A DNA stretch of 64,000 bases from Papilionanthe hookeriana x Papilionanthe teres (Eukaryota > Streptophyta > Magnoliopsida > Asparagales > Orchidaceae), in assembly GCA_022702705.1 (NCBI GenBank), contig CM040428.1:114808183-114872182 (forward strand). The letters are read 5' to 3'. The position numbers and the translations under genes are program-made. The notes under the pieces were generated by a model. It was not told the DNA's origin, did not search any database, and was given only the letters and a program-made list of their open reading frames with translations. This document shows, in pieces, positions 10,800-22,160 of the stretch (position 1 is its first letter; every line of letters begins with the position of its first letter).

Positions 10800-11610
10800 T
10801 AACCAAATTGGATAAATGTTGACTAAGGTTGACCAATGTTGACTCTGGTTGACCTATGTTGACCCATGTTGGTCCAAAAATGACTAATTTTGACTTTCTT
10901 AACCTTTTCATGGTTTGATTGGTCATTAGGTCCAAATATTTTATCATTTAGAGTTTAATTTGTCATGTTGACCAATTTTAAGGTTTAGGTCAATCCAAGG
11001 GTCAATGTGGTGACTTTTGGATTTTGTATTGGTCTTCTTGACCAATGTTGAGTTGATTAGGTCAATAGTTGACCAATGATGTCAATGTGGTAATCTTTTA
11101 GATCTTAGGTTTGCCAATTTAATCAATTTGGTCTGTTTAGGTCAAGGTTTGACCTATGATGTCAATGTGATGGTTTTCAGGTCATGGGTTGACTGGTTCG
11201 GTCAAGATTTCACTAATGCAGTAGTCATCATGTCAAAAATTGACCATTTTTACCAAAGTTGACTTTTTAGGTCAAAGGTTGACCTATTGGGTCTATGGGT
11301 TGGTCATTGGGTCAAGGATTAACCATTTTGACTTAAATTAACTTTTTGGTCGAAGGTTGACCTCTTAGGTTAATGGGTTAGTCATTAGGTCAATGATTGA
11401 ACAGTTTGACCAAAATTGAATTTTTGGTCAAAGGTTGACATATTGGATCAATGGGTTGGTCATTAGGTCAAGGATTGGCCATTTTGACCAAAATTAACTC
11501 TTTGGTCAAATTTTGACTTATTGGGTCAATGGGTTGGTTTGGGTTAAGGATTGAACATTTGACCAAATTTGACTTTTTGGTCAAAGGTTGACCTGTTGGG
11601 TCAATAGGGT
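10800..11610. repeat. Degenerate array packed with TTGAC/GTCAA motifs
   Basis: I count about 40 TTGAC or GTCAA cores in roughly 810 bases, many within GGTCAAAGGTTGACC-like arrangements. From about 11230 the array has an ill-defined unit of 80-90 bp. TTGAC followed by C or T is the W-box bound by WRKY factors. The block lies upstream of the X I TATA box, where an LTR would carry its enhancer. Confidence 0.75.
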
Positions 11611-11704
11611 TTAATGAGTCTTATTGAGAATTTGGGAGTCAATATTGGTAAACTTCCGATCTCAACAAGGTTTAGAAATGATCCTCACAATAATGAGGTC
11701 AACA

Positions 11705-12000
11705 AATGGGCCCCCAATATGTTTAGAATATTGCACATGTATGCCGCACATATTGGTGTTGACCGAAACGTTCATGATGTTATAATATTCATTGTCAGTT
11801 TATCAGGAAATGTCTTATAATAATTGGGAAAGAGGATGGATGTCATACCATCCCTAAAAAATGTCAGATGTCTGTTTTCCAGTTTTGAGAAGGAATGTTA
11901 TGTAGCTTATATCCTTTGTTAAAGAAAAAGTTAGAGGAATTCCATGTTTCCGTGTCAGGAAAGGACTTATATCCAATAACTAGAGAGAGAAATGGATGTC
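11705..12000. other. Unassigned sequence between X I and the E1 LTR
   Basis: This short stretch contains two related segments (GGATGTCATACCATCCC near 11836 and AATGGATGTC ending at 12000) that faintly recall the X terminus region near 5019-5050. A 68-codon frame at 11614-11820 crosses the X I boundary and shows no family motif. Confidence 0.35.
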
Positions 12001-12200
12001 TGATCACCCTTAAAATTACCTAAATTTTTATATCATTTTAACTAGTATTTTAAGGATATTACGCTTTAATGAAAGGAATTTCTTATGTTGTTGGTTGCAG
12101 GTACAAGAAAATGAGTTTATGAAGAAAAAGAGTCAAAAAAGGAGTAAAAGGAGCAAAAATGAGTCAAGTGAAGAAAAGAAGAAAAAAAAAGGTTGATATT

Positions 12201-12218
12201 GGCGCCAGATCTGGCGCC
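12201..12218. other. 18-bp perfect palindrome in the E1 LTR
   Basis: GGCGCCAGATCTGGCGCC is fully self-complementary and lies about 300 bp upstream of the TATA box. It is followed by a second GGCGCT motif. Confidence 0.9.
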
Positions 12219-12521
12219 CAGGCGCTAGACTCAGCAAGAAAATCAAGAGAATTCTTTGATGATTTGGTGACGGTTATTGATGACTCAGAAGCAATCTAGA
12301 AGTCTCTGGACAAATTCCCATATGTTATAAACAAGATACAATGATTATAGAAATAGGGAATCAGTTATTCAACGAAGAGTTGTGACTCAAAACCTGAAGG
12401 GACGCGTCCATTCACGCAGGAGATCTAATGCCTAGGCGTCATAATTACTTCTAGAATATTCAACGAATATGGACAAATTTTGAAGAGGTGCCCGAAGTAA
12501 CCCCTGGTCATTTTTGAAGCT

Positions 12522-12530
12522 CTATAAATA
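12522..12530 (+). promoter_or_regulatory. E1 LTR TATA box
   Basis: CTATAAATA in a segment (CCCCTGGTCATTTT, then AGCTCTATAAATAG) that recurs at the matching place in both E2 LTRs. Confidence 0.75.
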
Positions 12531-13799
12531 GTGGACGATTCTACAACAAAGTGTGGTTCTTTGGAGTGTGTAGGTGTTATAAGAGTGAAAGAGGTGTGTA
12601 ATCTCATTTAGTTAAAGAGTGTGTAAGGTTATTTACCTTTCTTTAGTGAGAGTTCAGAGTGTGTTTAGTGTGATTCCTGGAGTTGGAGTCTTGTAAAAGT
12701 CAGTCAGAGTCAGAGAAACTTCAAAGGATTGCTTGGATATCATTCCAGATAAGTATTTATAATTTGATTCTTAAGTTTTGCACTCTGAATTTAACTTATA
12801 TAAATATGGTTTGTGGTGTGAATCCTATGTTTACTGAGTAGTCTTCTTCTTTTTCTCCCTACGAATATGAAATGATTTAGATAAGGATTTAATTTAGTTT
12901 TGAGAACTTATTTTTCTTCATCCATAATTTGTGATGATACTTTACCTGATCTTCATTTACATTACAACTTGATCACTTGTAATGATAAAATCTGTGGAGA
13001 ATTCTTAAGATCTGACAGTGAGCTGAGAGTTCTTAACTAATAAGTATCACATTTCCTTTGGAAAGGTAGATGGTAAATCCTTGTAGGGTGAGGTACGAAT
13101 AGATAAGGAGATAATCTTTGAAGGGCATAGAATTGAATCTATTTTTAGAGTGACAGGCTAAATTCTATCAATTTGGTTTAAAAGGAGGTGACAGGTCACT
13201 AGTAGGCCCGACCATAGGCACCCTTAGGGAGGAAAATAGAAGCGAGAGCCTAGAAATTCATCCCTTACTATTAACAATACATTCTGATCTAGTCTTCTAA
13301 AAATAGCTAATGTTTTTTATACACTTGACTAGAGGGCAAAGAATATATATGCTCCTATTTGTCACAATACCCCATTTTCAAAGTTCTCAAACTAATTTAG
13401 ATTTTTACTAATCATGAAATATTTCGTATGGCGAAATAATCTTTGTTTATTGTGTTAAAGCATTTAAATTTCGATTTAATTTACAATTGCTACTTTAAAA
13501 ACTTACATATTATTAATTTTTAGTTGGTAAGTTTTTAAATAGTTTTTTTTCTTTCTTTCTTAATTTTTTTACATACTTAGCTTTCCCCATGGGATCGATA
13601 TCTGGGGTTTTTAAAAAGAAAGCCCTATATTACTTGAAACGATATGTATACTTGCATAGTACCCCTAGTTCACGATTTATATATATAAAAACATTAATCT
13701 TTAATTATCGTACATTAGCCACTTAATCTGATTTGGGTCAAGTTTGGCCATAATTTTATAAGCTATTTTACTTGCGTAACTGCGGTCGGGTCAAGTTTT

Positions 13800-13817
13800 T
13801 GGCGCCGTTGCTGGGGA
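13800..13817 (+). promoter_or_regulatory. E1 primer-binding site, tRNA-Asp type
   Basis: TGGCGCCGTTGCTGGGGA differs at one base from the complement of the plant tRNA-Asp 3' end (TGGCGCCGTTGCCGGGGA), which Athila elements use to start reverse transcription. It lies six bases after the LTR end. Confidence 0.85.
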
Positions 13818-13857
13818 CAACACTAAAAATTAATTAAATTAAAAAAGAAAGATAAAA

Positions 13858-13863
13858 ATTATT

Positions 13864-13935
<72 letters not shown>
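13858..13935. repeat. (TTA)n then (TA)n tract at the 3' end of LINE C
   Basis: A short TTA run to about 13880 followed by about 55 bp of pure TA. In LINE orientation this is the tail, in the place where poly-A would be expected. Confidence 0.9.
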
Positions 13936-13938
<3 letters not shown>

Positions 13939-13965
13939 CCAACAAAAACTTTTATTAATAGAGAA

Positions 13966-16900
13966 TTAATTACATCTAACATGAGGATAATCTAATAAAT
14001 CCCCATGAAGCAACACCTTGAAAAAATCAAAAATAAAAGAAGAACAAGAAACAATAGAAGAGTTCATGGCCTTCTTAGCTAAAAAGTTAGCAGGCTGATT
14101 TCCTTCCCTTACAATATGGTTCCATATAATTTTCATTGAAGAAGTCAAGATTTTGATTTTGTTGATCCAATGAAGCAAGAACCAAGGTGGCTCAGAAATA
14201 TTAAGAAGAATTTTGACAAGTTGAAGAAAATTCATCTCCACATGACTACCTTCATACTTCAACCTTACAGCAATCTTCAGACTCCAATAAACTGCAGCTG
14301 CTTCTATTTTTAGGATATTTTTAGAAACCATAGGAGAAAATAAATACCACAAGCAATCTCCTTTATAATTTCTGCACACTCCACCAATACTTGTATAAGC
14401 TCCCTTGAGACTACCATCAGTATTAAATTTGTACCAAGGATCAATTGGCTTTCTCCAAATCACAAACTGTATTCTCCTCTCCTTCCTTTTAATATTAGAA
14501 TCTCGAAAATTCCTCTGAATTTTAATAAGATAAGCCAAACAGTGAGCAACAGTAATATTAACAGATGGCATTTTACTGTCATGAATCCAATTATTTCTTA
14601 TCACCCAAATAAACCAAAAAATTATCAAAGGGATATAAAAATTCCTTTATGATTTCCAATCATTCCAATAAGCAGAAATATTAAGCCAATTATGAAGTTT
14701 AGAGACTGAATTCAGAAAGCCTAGAACCTCTTTCCAAAGTTCATGAGAAAAATAGCAATGAATAAAGAGATGATCCATACTCTCCTCCTCCTATGGCATA
14801 AGTGACACATAGAAGGACCTCTTAATCCTTTCAATTTCAGAATACCATTAGTAGGTAGGAACTTCCTAAACATTCTCCAACAAAAGATGGAAATTGAAGA
14901 GGATAAAAATTTGTTCCAAATTAAATTACCCCATTCAGCCTTATTCCAGCTGAAATAAAATTTATAAATAAAATTAGACAAAGATTGTCTAGAAGAATTC
15001 TTAATAACCAATCTATCTTTTTGAGAAGAAATAAAAGAAGTATTCAATATTCTTCTAGCAATATCTTTATCAACCAACTAATTCACCATATCACAATTAC
15101 ATTAATTATTAGACCAACAATCAGCAATTTACAAATTCTGTGAATGCAGTCCTCTTTGTTCCTTAAGACATACATTCAACAGCCAATTGTAATACCAGAA
15201 GTTAATCTCCCCCTCTCCCACAACCCAAACAAACAAGTCTTCAGCTTTATCTCTTATTTTAAGAAGTTCTTTCCAATTCTTTGAATCCCCAGTTTTTGGC
15301 AGAACCTGAGAAGGATGTACACCTTTAAAACAGTATTTCCCATACAAGAATCTGGCCCATAAAGAATTTTGAATCTTGAATCTAATCCATTGTTTACAAT
15401 GGAAAATAAAACTCATATGCTGAAAATTTCTAAAACCCAGTCCTCCATAGTCAAATGGTGTACAAATTTTATCACAGTTAGACCAATGTATCTGCTTATG
15501 GCTACCTTCCCATAGAAATTTGTTGAACATAGTAGAAAGAAGCCTTTGATTAATTTTCTTTAATTTTACCATTTGTAGAGTATAGATTGGAATGGCTGAG
15601 AGAACATGCTTTAATAAAAAAAATGCTTCCACCATTAGATAAGAAAGAGATAGTCCAACTATTACTCTGGGAAGAAATTTTATTAACAATATCATCAAAA
15701 TGTGCCATTTTCCTTTTACCTCTAATGAGAGGGAATCCCAAATATTTAAGAGGGTATTAAGCCTCTTTAAATCCAGTATAATCAATTATCCAGTTTTTCA
15801 TATCACCATGCATCTTACTACTAGGCAGAAAATAACATTTGGATTTATTAAAGTTCATTCCAGAAATAGATACAAACTGCTGCAATGTCTTCATAAACTT
15901 TTTCACATCATTTTTACTGCCATTAGAAAAGGCCATTACATCATCTGCATAGGCTAAATGGCTGATCACACAATCAGATCTATGTTGGAATCTGATATAA
16001 GGATGCACTTGATGTAATTTATTAAGCATTCTAGATAAGGAGTCAAAAGCCAAAATGAAGATGGTAGGTGATAGGATATCTCCTTGTTAAAGTCCCCTTC
16101 CAGATTGGAAGAAACCATGAGTCTCTCCATTAATAAAAATACTATAGAAATTGTTACTCAACCATCTTTGAATTAAAACACAAAAATCCTGAGAAAACCC
16201 TCTTGCAGCTAGCACCATCATAATAAATTCCCAACTAATTGTATCATCTGCTTCGGCAAGATCCAGTTTGAAAATGACATTACTTCCTCTACAAGACATA
16301 TCAATATCATTTAATAACTCTTGGGCAAGCAATACATTATCATTAATACACCTTACTTTCACAAATGCAGATTGGTTATCAGCAATCAATGAATTCAGTA
16401 CAGGTTGCAGCCTAGAAACCATAATCTTGCTAATAATCTTAGTAAAAGTATTAGAAAGACTAATAGGTCTATAATCTTGCCAAACACTTCTTTTCTTATC
16501 TTTAGGAATCAAGATAATAGTAGTTGAAGTAAAATATTTTTGAATTTGATCACCAGCAAAAAACTTTTAACATCCTCAGTTACTGAATTTTTTTAAAATT
16601 TTCCAATTCGTTATATAAAAATCAGACGTAAAACCATCAGAACCAATAGTTGTATTATTGTCAATAGATGCCAAAGCCTCATAAATCTCCTTATCATCAG
16701 GAATAGAAGAGAACTCCATGTTACCACCACTAATCATACCATTGTCAGCAAATAATTCAGCCAGATTTTAAAAACAGTCAGATTTACAATTTTGAGCGTA
16801 AAAATAAATTTTGAAAATGCTCCACAACACTATCAGCAATCTCCTTATTATTAGTGAGCCACTTACCATTAGAATCTTGGATTTTATCAATCACATTTAA

Positions 16901-17986
16901 TGATCTTCTACATTTAATAATTGAATGAAAGAACTTAGAATATTTGTCCCCAAGAGTAAACCAATTAGTTGCAGCCTTCTGTTTCAAGAAATCTTACTCT
17001 TGTACAATGGCAGAATTAAGATTTTCATATGCTTCAATAATCAGATCTTTAGTAATAATTCTAGCATCCAATTCCATCTCCTTTTGATTTACCAGAACTT
17101 CTGCTTGTTTGACTTTAAGATGGACATTACCAAAAGTCTGAAAATTCTGGTCTTTCAAAATTTTAGCCATCTTCTTTTGAAATAACCATAATTTGACCAT
17201 AGGTTTACCCACAAAAATATCAAATAGATGCCAATTCTCCTCAATAATAGATTTATAAGAATGATGAGAAGACCAAACATTAAGGTATCTAAATACATTA
17301 GATTTAGGCTTATGAGTAAAAGCTAACTTCAACAATAAAGGATTATGATCAGATCAAATTCTAGAAAGATGAATAACTTTAGAAACATAAAATAAATCAA
17401 GCCATTGCTGGTTCACCAGGAACCTATCCAATCTTTCCCAAATAGAACCTCTTCTCCATGTAAAATAAGTTCCTTCAAAACCTTAATCAAATAGTTTTGC
17501 ATCATGAATATTGGAAGAAAACTTTATCATTTTGTTAAAATATGGATTTCTGCCACCCTTCTTTTCATTTGGACTTGCAATACAATTAAAATCTCTCCCC
17601 ACAAGCCAAAAATCATTCATATTAGCACTAATAGAAAGCATGTTCTCCCATAACAATCTTCTGTCATCATTAGAAGTCCCAGCATATACAAAAGTGGCAA
17701 AACCTTTCAGCTGTTCAACTTCAAAATAAATGTGCAGGAATTGAGCATCATCAATTAAAACATCAACTTTCATTTCTTTTCTAGAGAAAAGCCAAATTTT
17801 ATTAGAGAAATTGTTCTTGAAAACAAAATTAGGAAAATTTTGAGTAAATCTACTCAAATTATTGACTGCTAAAGGCTCTAAAAGGACAAAAGCCCAAAAA
17901 TTTTTAATCTTGTTTAAATTGATAACCCTATTAAGGGAGCCAGGATTAGCAACTCCCCTAATATTCCAACACAAAATGTTAATCAT
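13966..17986 (-). pseudogene. LINE C ORF2: endonuclease, reverse transcriptase, zinc ribbon, RNase H
   Basis: ATG at 17986 leads into the endonuclease (CWNIRGVANP, LLEPLAV, FVYAGTSND, RDFNCIASP). Here the usual Gly-Asp-Phe-Asn is Arg-Asp-Phe-Asn, so the acidic residue stays. The frame has a stop at 17483, resumes at 17335-16784, shifts near 16520, and gives reverse transcriptase motifs (DYRPISL, DNQSAFV, FKLDLAEADD, LAYADDVMAF at about 15935). It shifts again near 15740, with the thumb and zinc-ribbon region at 15785-14721, and a third shift leads to RNase H (14628-13966: WYKFNTDGSLKG, KIEAAAVYWSL, REGNQPANFLAKKA). The family nicks DNA and copies its RNA at the nick. This copy is dead. Confidence 0.85.
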
Positions 17987-18351
17987 GAGTAGCTTGCTCT
18001 CCTGCTCTAGTCAGCCTAGATAGGAAGTTAGCCTTTTGCAACTTTGGAGATCCATCAGGTAAGATGATATTGTCCTCATTGAGATGCCTCATTTCCAAAT
18101 TTTCTTCTTCTTATGCGTTTGCACCAACCAATCTTCTTCCATCTCATTTCTAACTAAATTTAACACATCTTCATCAGTATTACAACTTATAGAGGGTTGA
18201 AAAGCAGGATACTCAATAATAGATGGAACCTCTTCAACAACAAGAGGAATACTCAAATCAGAACTTATAAGAGTTCTGCCATCAGATTCAGAAATAGCAG
18301 CAACAACATTTAACTTAAAGTAGGATTTTCAGGAACTTCCAAATAATTTAA

Positions 18352-19377
18352 CTACTTGTTAATAATATCAATATTAGTATCAATAACCTTTTTCCCCTCA
18401 GAAATATAAACCTCAGCAGGTATTTCATTATGAATCTTGACTTCATCAAGATTAGCAACAATTTTATCAACATAAGAAATATTTATTACTGGAATATGTA
18501 CTACTTGAATCCTCTCAGCATCACCTGGAGCCTTAGAATCTTCAACAATTGCTTTAGGCTTGTGAATATTTCTCCCTTTGAAACTTAAATCAGGATGAAG
18601 TCTATAACATTTATCTTGATTATGCCTAAACATCCTACAATGATGACAAAAATAGGGCCTTTGTTCCATTATAATGGACTACCAATAGCCATTATGGGCT
18701 GTTCCAATCCATACCTCATTCACATCAGGGAGAGTCACATCCCTTTCAACTAAAATTCTAGCAGCAGATGGTCTTGTAAGATGAAAAGTGGGAAGATCAG
18801 TCTTTAGAGGTCTTCCCAAAATAGTTCTAATAGAATATAAAATCTGATGTTTAAATAAGTGCAATTTAAGTCCTAGCAACTTAAACCATATAGGAGCAAT
18901 CAAAGTATCTTGTTCAAGGTTGATGTCTTGTGACCATTTAAGAATCTTCATGCTTCTATTCTCAATTGTAATCATCTTCTTAGAAAATATCAATGCGTAA
19001 TCTTCCTCCTTACTCAGTTGAATCAAAACATGCCTTTCATCCAACCATCCAATGTTCCATGAAACCACAAGTTTAACACCTTCAAAGACCTTTCTTATAC
19101 TTTCCATTTTTGGATTACCCATTTGAAATTAACCAACAAGAGTAAATTTATGAGTCTCAACAAGAAAAGAAAGTTCATTTTCCGATAAAATTAAGGCTGG
19201 TTTCCCTCCTTTCTTCACAATTTTCTTAATTAAAGCACAACTACCTTTTCCCTCAGCCGACAAATGATAACATTGTGGAAACACTAGATTATCAGAAGAT
19301 CCCTCCAAGGATTTACCAACCACCTCCACAAAAGTTTTTCTAACGGTAATCTCACTTGAATTTTTAGAATTATCCAT
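18352..19377 (-). pseudogene. LINE C ORF1 (DUF4283 and zinc knuckle)
   Basis: A single reading frame from ATG at 19377, interrupted by TAA at 19131-19129 and a stop at 18681-18679, and ending at 18352. The N-terminal 80 residues contain LVFPQCYHL and GKGSCALI. The DUF4283 core has GWLDERHVLIQLSKEEDY and ILKWSQDINLEQD. A knuckle HHCRMFRHNQDKC follows, in which the first cysteine is kept but the usual Gly-His is Arg-His. The role expected from the family is RNA binding in the transposition particle. Continuing this frame past 18352 meets a TGA at 17985-17983 that overlaps the ORF2 start. Confidence 0.8.
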
Positions 19378-19717
19378 ACAGCCAAAATAGGAATAATCAA
19401 GAAACCCAGGAATCAGCTAGTAACCAAAGAAGAATGTAAAGAAGAGAAACTAAGAAGATTAGTTTTCAAATCTTAACACCAATATCAAGATCCATTTCAA
19501 AACTTCAAGCAGATGACGATTTAAAACATAGAACAAAGAAGCCTTCAAGAAAATCAGAAAAAATAACAACTATAAGATAATTCAAAGATGAAAAACTAAT
19601 AGAATTAGTCTTCCAATCTTAACAATATAGCAAGGAAATCCTTCAAATTATCAAGAAAAGAAGAAGAAATTGAAAATCGCACCAAGAAGTCTTCATAAAA
19701 TTCGGATCTCCCCTCAG

Positions 19718-19719
<2 letters not shown>

Positions 19720-19762
<43 letters not shown>
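19720..19762. repeat. (TA)n tract at the 5' end of LINE C
   Basis: About 43 bp of pure alternating TA directly next to the LINE leader, opposite the tail tract at 13880-13935. Confidence 0.9.
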
Positions 19763-19764
<2 letters not shown>

Positions 19765-20504
19765 TATTTTTTGTTTTATTATTAATTAAAAATTGTGCGG
19801 CTTATTTTTAGGGTTATGTGTTTTATTTTGAAAAGAGGTCGCCTACAGAAATTGTCGGCGAATTTTTAATTTAATTTAAATAAATAATTTGAAAAGTAGT
19901 ATTTGATTTTGAAAATGATTTTAAATTTGAAAATTTTAAGATATGAAATCAAACCGATCTCACATCCCGAATAGTTTATATAAACGAGCGACGCACCACA
20001 AACCGTGTATCTATCCCGAAGAATAGACACACTCGCTTGATGATGGGGCTCGATTAAATAAACTAGAAAGGTTTGTGACATCCGTTTAGTCTGCGAACCA
20101 ATTTTATAAGCCGACAAGTTCCCCTGTTTAACATGAAAACATTAAACGAGGTTTATATTACTCGGGTTCTTAAAGTTCCCTATAAGGGCAAGCCCCTATA
20201 GTTAATTACATCTTAAGTGACGGGAATCACCTAAGAAAACTCTCGATAATAATCAGTAGTTCTGCTCTCAAGAATTTCAAAGTTTAAGTTTTCAAGGGAT
20301 TGAATTTTTGAATTTCAATAGGGAATGGATCAAATTTGGAACATTTTATTTTAGGAGTCCAAAGGAAGAAGGGTAGGAGAAATCACAGATCCAAAGCGAA
20401 CTTTGGTAATTTCCCGACTATCCTATTGTTTGGCTTGAATTTAGGAAGGTCCTAATGTTTATTTAGTATTTTGATCCCGCCAATTTTAATTAGTTAGGAC
20501 TTAT

Positions 20505-20700
20505 ATTCGTATGATAAAATCATACAAATAACCTCGAAGATGTGAGGGTTTATATCGTATCGGACGACTACCTCGGAAATCCTAAGACCGGTTAGGGCTT
20601 AATTTACATGATATGATCATGCAAATGCCTAACGAAGAGTTGAGGATTTATGTTGCCCTAGGCAAACTACCTCGAAGTCCTATGGCTTGGTTATTTAATT
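20505..20700. repeat. Diverged tandem duplication near the 3' end of X II
   Basis: Two units of about 100 bp start GTTAGGACTTA (20505) and GTTAGGGCTTA (about 20602). They share a dyad-containing core (ATGATAAAATCAT versus CATGATATGATCATG) and a CTACCTCG(G/A)A segment followed by AAGTCCTA-like sequence. Confidence 0.65.
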
Positions 20701-21904
20701 CTAAGAAAGTTTTGTCGAAGTAGACTCGAGTTTTGCTGATGACGATGGTCGTGCTGCCCACCATGCTCCAAGCTCCTTGTTGTTGCAGAGGTTTAGTTTT
20801 AGAAATCATAAATCAGGAGATGAGAGAAGTGTTTGGTTTTAGAGAAAGTCTTAATTTCCAAGTGTTTTTTATGTTTTAATTAAAACAAATCTTAAAGTTG
20901 ATTATAACAACACCGGTTAAGATCCCACGGTTCCATCCTTCCGGCATCGTTATTTTTATCGGATTCACTTAGTCCAGATGAATTTGCTAAACTCAACTCA
21001 ATGAGTTCCACACTTTCATTTAGACCGTGGAAATCCCGTTAGCAACACGTAGGTTACATCATCCGAGGTATTCCCGATCATCCAACAAGACGTTTTAATT
21101 TAGTTGTAGTTGTAGTTTTGTGGTTTTGTTTGTGATTAAATTTTGAGTTGTTTTATATTTTGAAATGTTGTGGCGGTGAATTTTATGTTGTAGTGTCTTT
21201 TAATTTAGTTATGGGTTTCAGTTTTGGTTTCTGTCCTAAAGGTGTAGGTTTTCATGCAACTGTTGTTTATCATGCAAGAAAAGTAAGTGCGATGCGATTA
21301 AATAAATTGCAATAGAGTAAATCGCAATAAAATAAAAGCGTACTCCGGAGGGTCTTCCCGTCATCCCAAGCCGCACTTAAAACACGATTAGAATATTTAA
21401 GCATTTAAAGTAAGTTCCTAGGTAAAGCTAAGGTAAGGGTTATGGTTTTCTACCAAGTTCCTAATCCTATAGCTAGTCATCTCCTATGATGTCTAGGTTC
21501 TTCAATTTTGGTTTTAAGGATGATTTTCTTCACCAAAAAAACAACTAAGCTCAATTTGTTCTTAAGGACACTCCATCATATTGAGGAAGTGTTTAAGATG
21601 AATCTTAAACATCTTTTCAATATTTCTAGGATTGTTTTAAGTCCAAATGGATTTAATTATACAAATGAATTAATCGTCCGAGAGTTTAAGTTTTGTTGTC
21701 CTGCTCAGTGAACTAGGATGTTTGAATATCCTTATGAGTGAAGTGTCATCTCACTTGATACTCCATTTAGGAGTTATAATAGTAAAAGCTCCTAAGGGCA
21801 AAATGATATTTAATGATTTGTGATTCAAATTCAAGTTCAAATTAATGATTTAAGTTTGGAATAGTGTTCAAGTTATTTTAGATTTATTTTTGAATTCTTC
21901 ATGT

Positions 21905-22160
21905 CTTTATATTGAATTTAATTTAATTTAACTTATTTAATTTAATGTGGTTTAATTTAAATTAATTTAACTTAAGTTAATTTAATGTAATATGATTTAG
22001 TTTAATTTAATTTAATTTAATTTAATTTAATTTAATTTAATTTAATTTAATTTAGTTTAATTTAATTTAATTTAATTTAATTTAATATAACATAATATAA
22101 TTTAATTTAATTTAATTTAATTTAATTTAATTTAGTTTAATTTAATTCTTAATTTTTAAT
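21905..22160. repeat. (TTTAA)n pentamer run in X II
   Basis: Long runs of TTTAA with occasional TTTAG or ATATAA interruptions. X III has the complementary TTAAA run at 50300-50580. Confidence 0.9.

Larger units (their letters stand above)
4553..11704 (-). mobile_element. X I: large non-coding LTR-like element carrying satellite arrays
   Basis: Reading on the minus strand it starts near 11704 with a short terminal hairpin (arms 11683-11687 and 11694-11698, then the terminal TGTTGACC). It has an upstream region full of TTGAC motifs, a TATA box at 9795-9803, a donor-like site at 9338, an AT-rich middle with the satellite at 5440-8460, and an end resembling X II around 4572-5050. The CTATAGTTAATTACA block near 4897 matches X II at about 20195. 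No target duplication is visible, and the exact low-coordinate end (4553 or 4572) is uncertain. It encodes no protein I recognise; a reading frame at 5056-5292 is low complexity. Confidence 0.6.
12001..13793 (+). repeat. E1 5' LTR
   Basis: It starts TGATCACCCTTAAAATTACC, matching the E2 3' LTR start, and ends CGGGTCA just before the primer site. It contains an 18-bp perfect palindrome (12201-12218), a TATA box CTATAAATA (12522-12530) and the conserved blocks AGTGACAGGCTAAATTC (about 13150) and GGGATCGATATCTGGGG (about 13591). The 5 bases before it are ATGTC; the partner duplication is not in the window. Confidence 0.8.
13936..19719 (-). mobile_element. LINE C: nearly full-length plant L1-type LINE with RNase H
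   Basis: On the minus strand: (TA)n, leader from 19719, ORF1 (19377-18352 and beyond), ORF2 (17986 to about 13966), a short 3' end GTTGGCCCT, (TA)n. ORF2 has endonuclease, reverse transcriptase with an LAYADD catalytic motif, a zinc ribbon (CHLC) and a C-terminal RNase H with NTDGSLKG. At about 5.8 kb this is the usual size for the family. It carries several stops and frameshifts and is inserted in the E1 leader. Confidence 0.85.

Noticed and set aside
11614..11820. 68-codon frame as a polyprotein fragment
   Set aside because: It straddles the end of X I and shows no gag, pol or host motif.
13800..13817. tRNA gene fragment
   Set aside because: Only the 18-bp tRNA-Asp complement next to an LTR end is present, so it is a primer-binding site.
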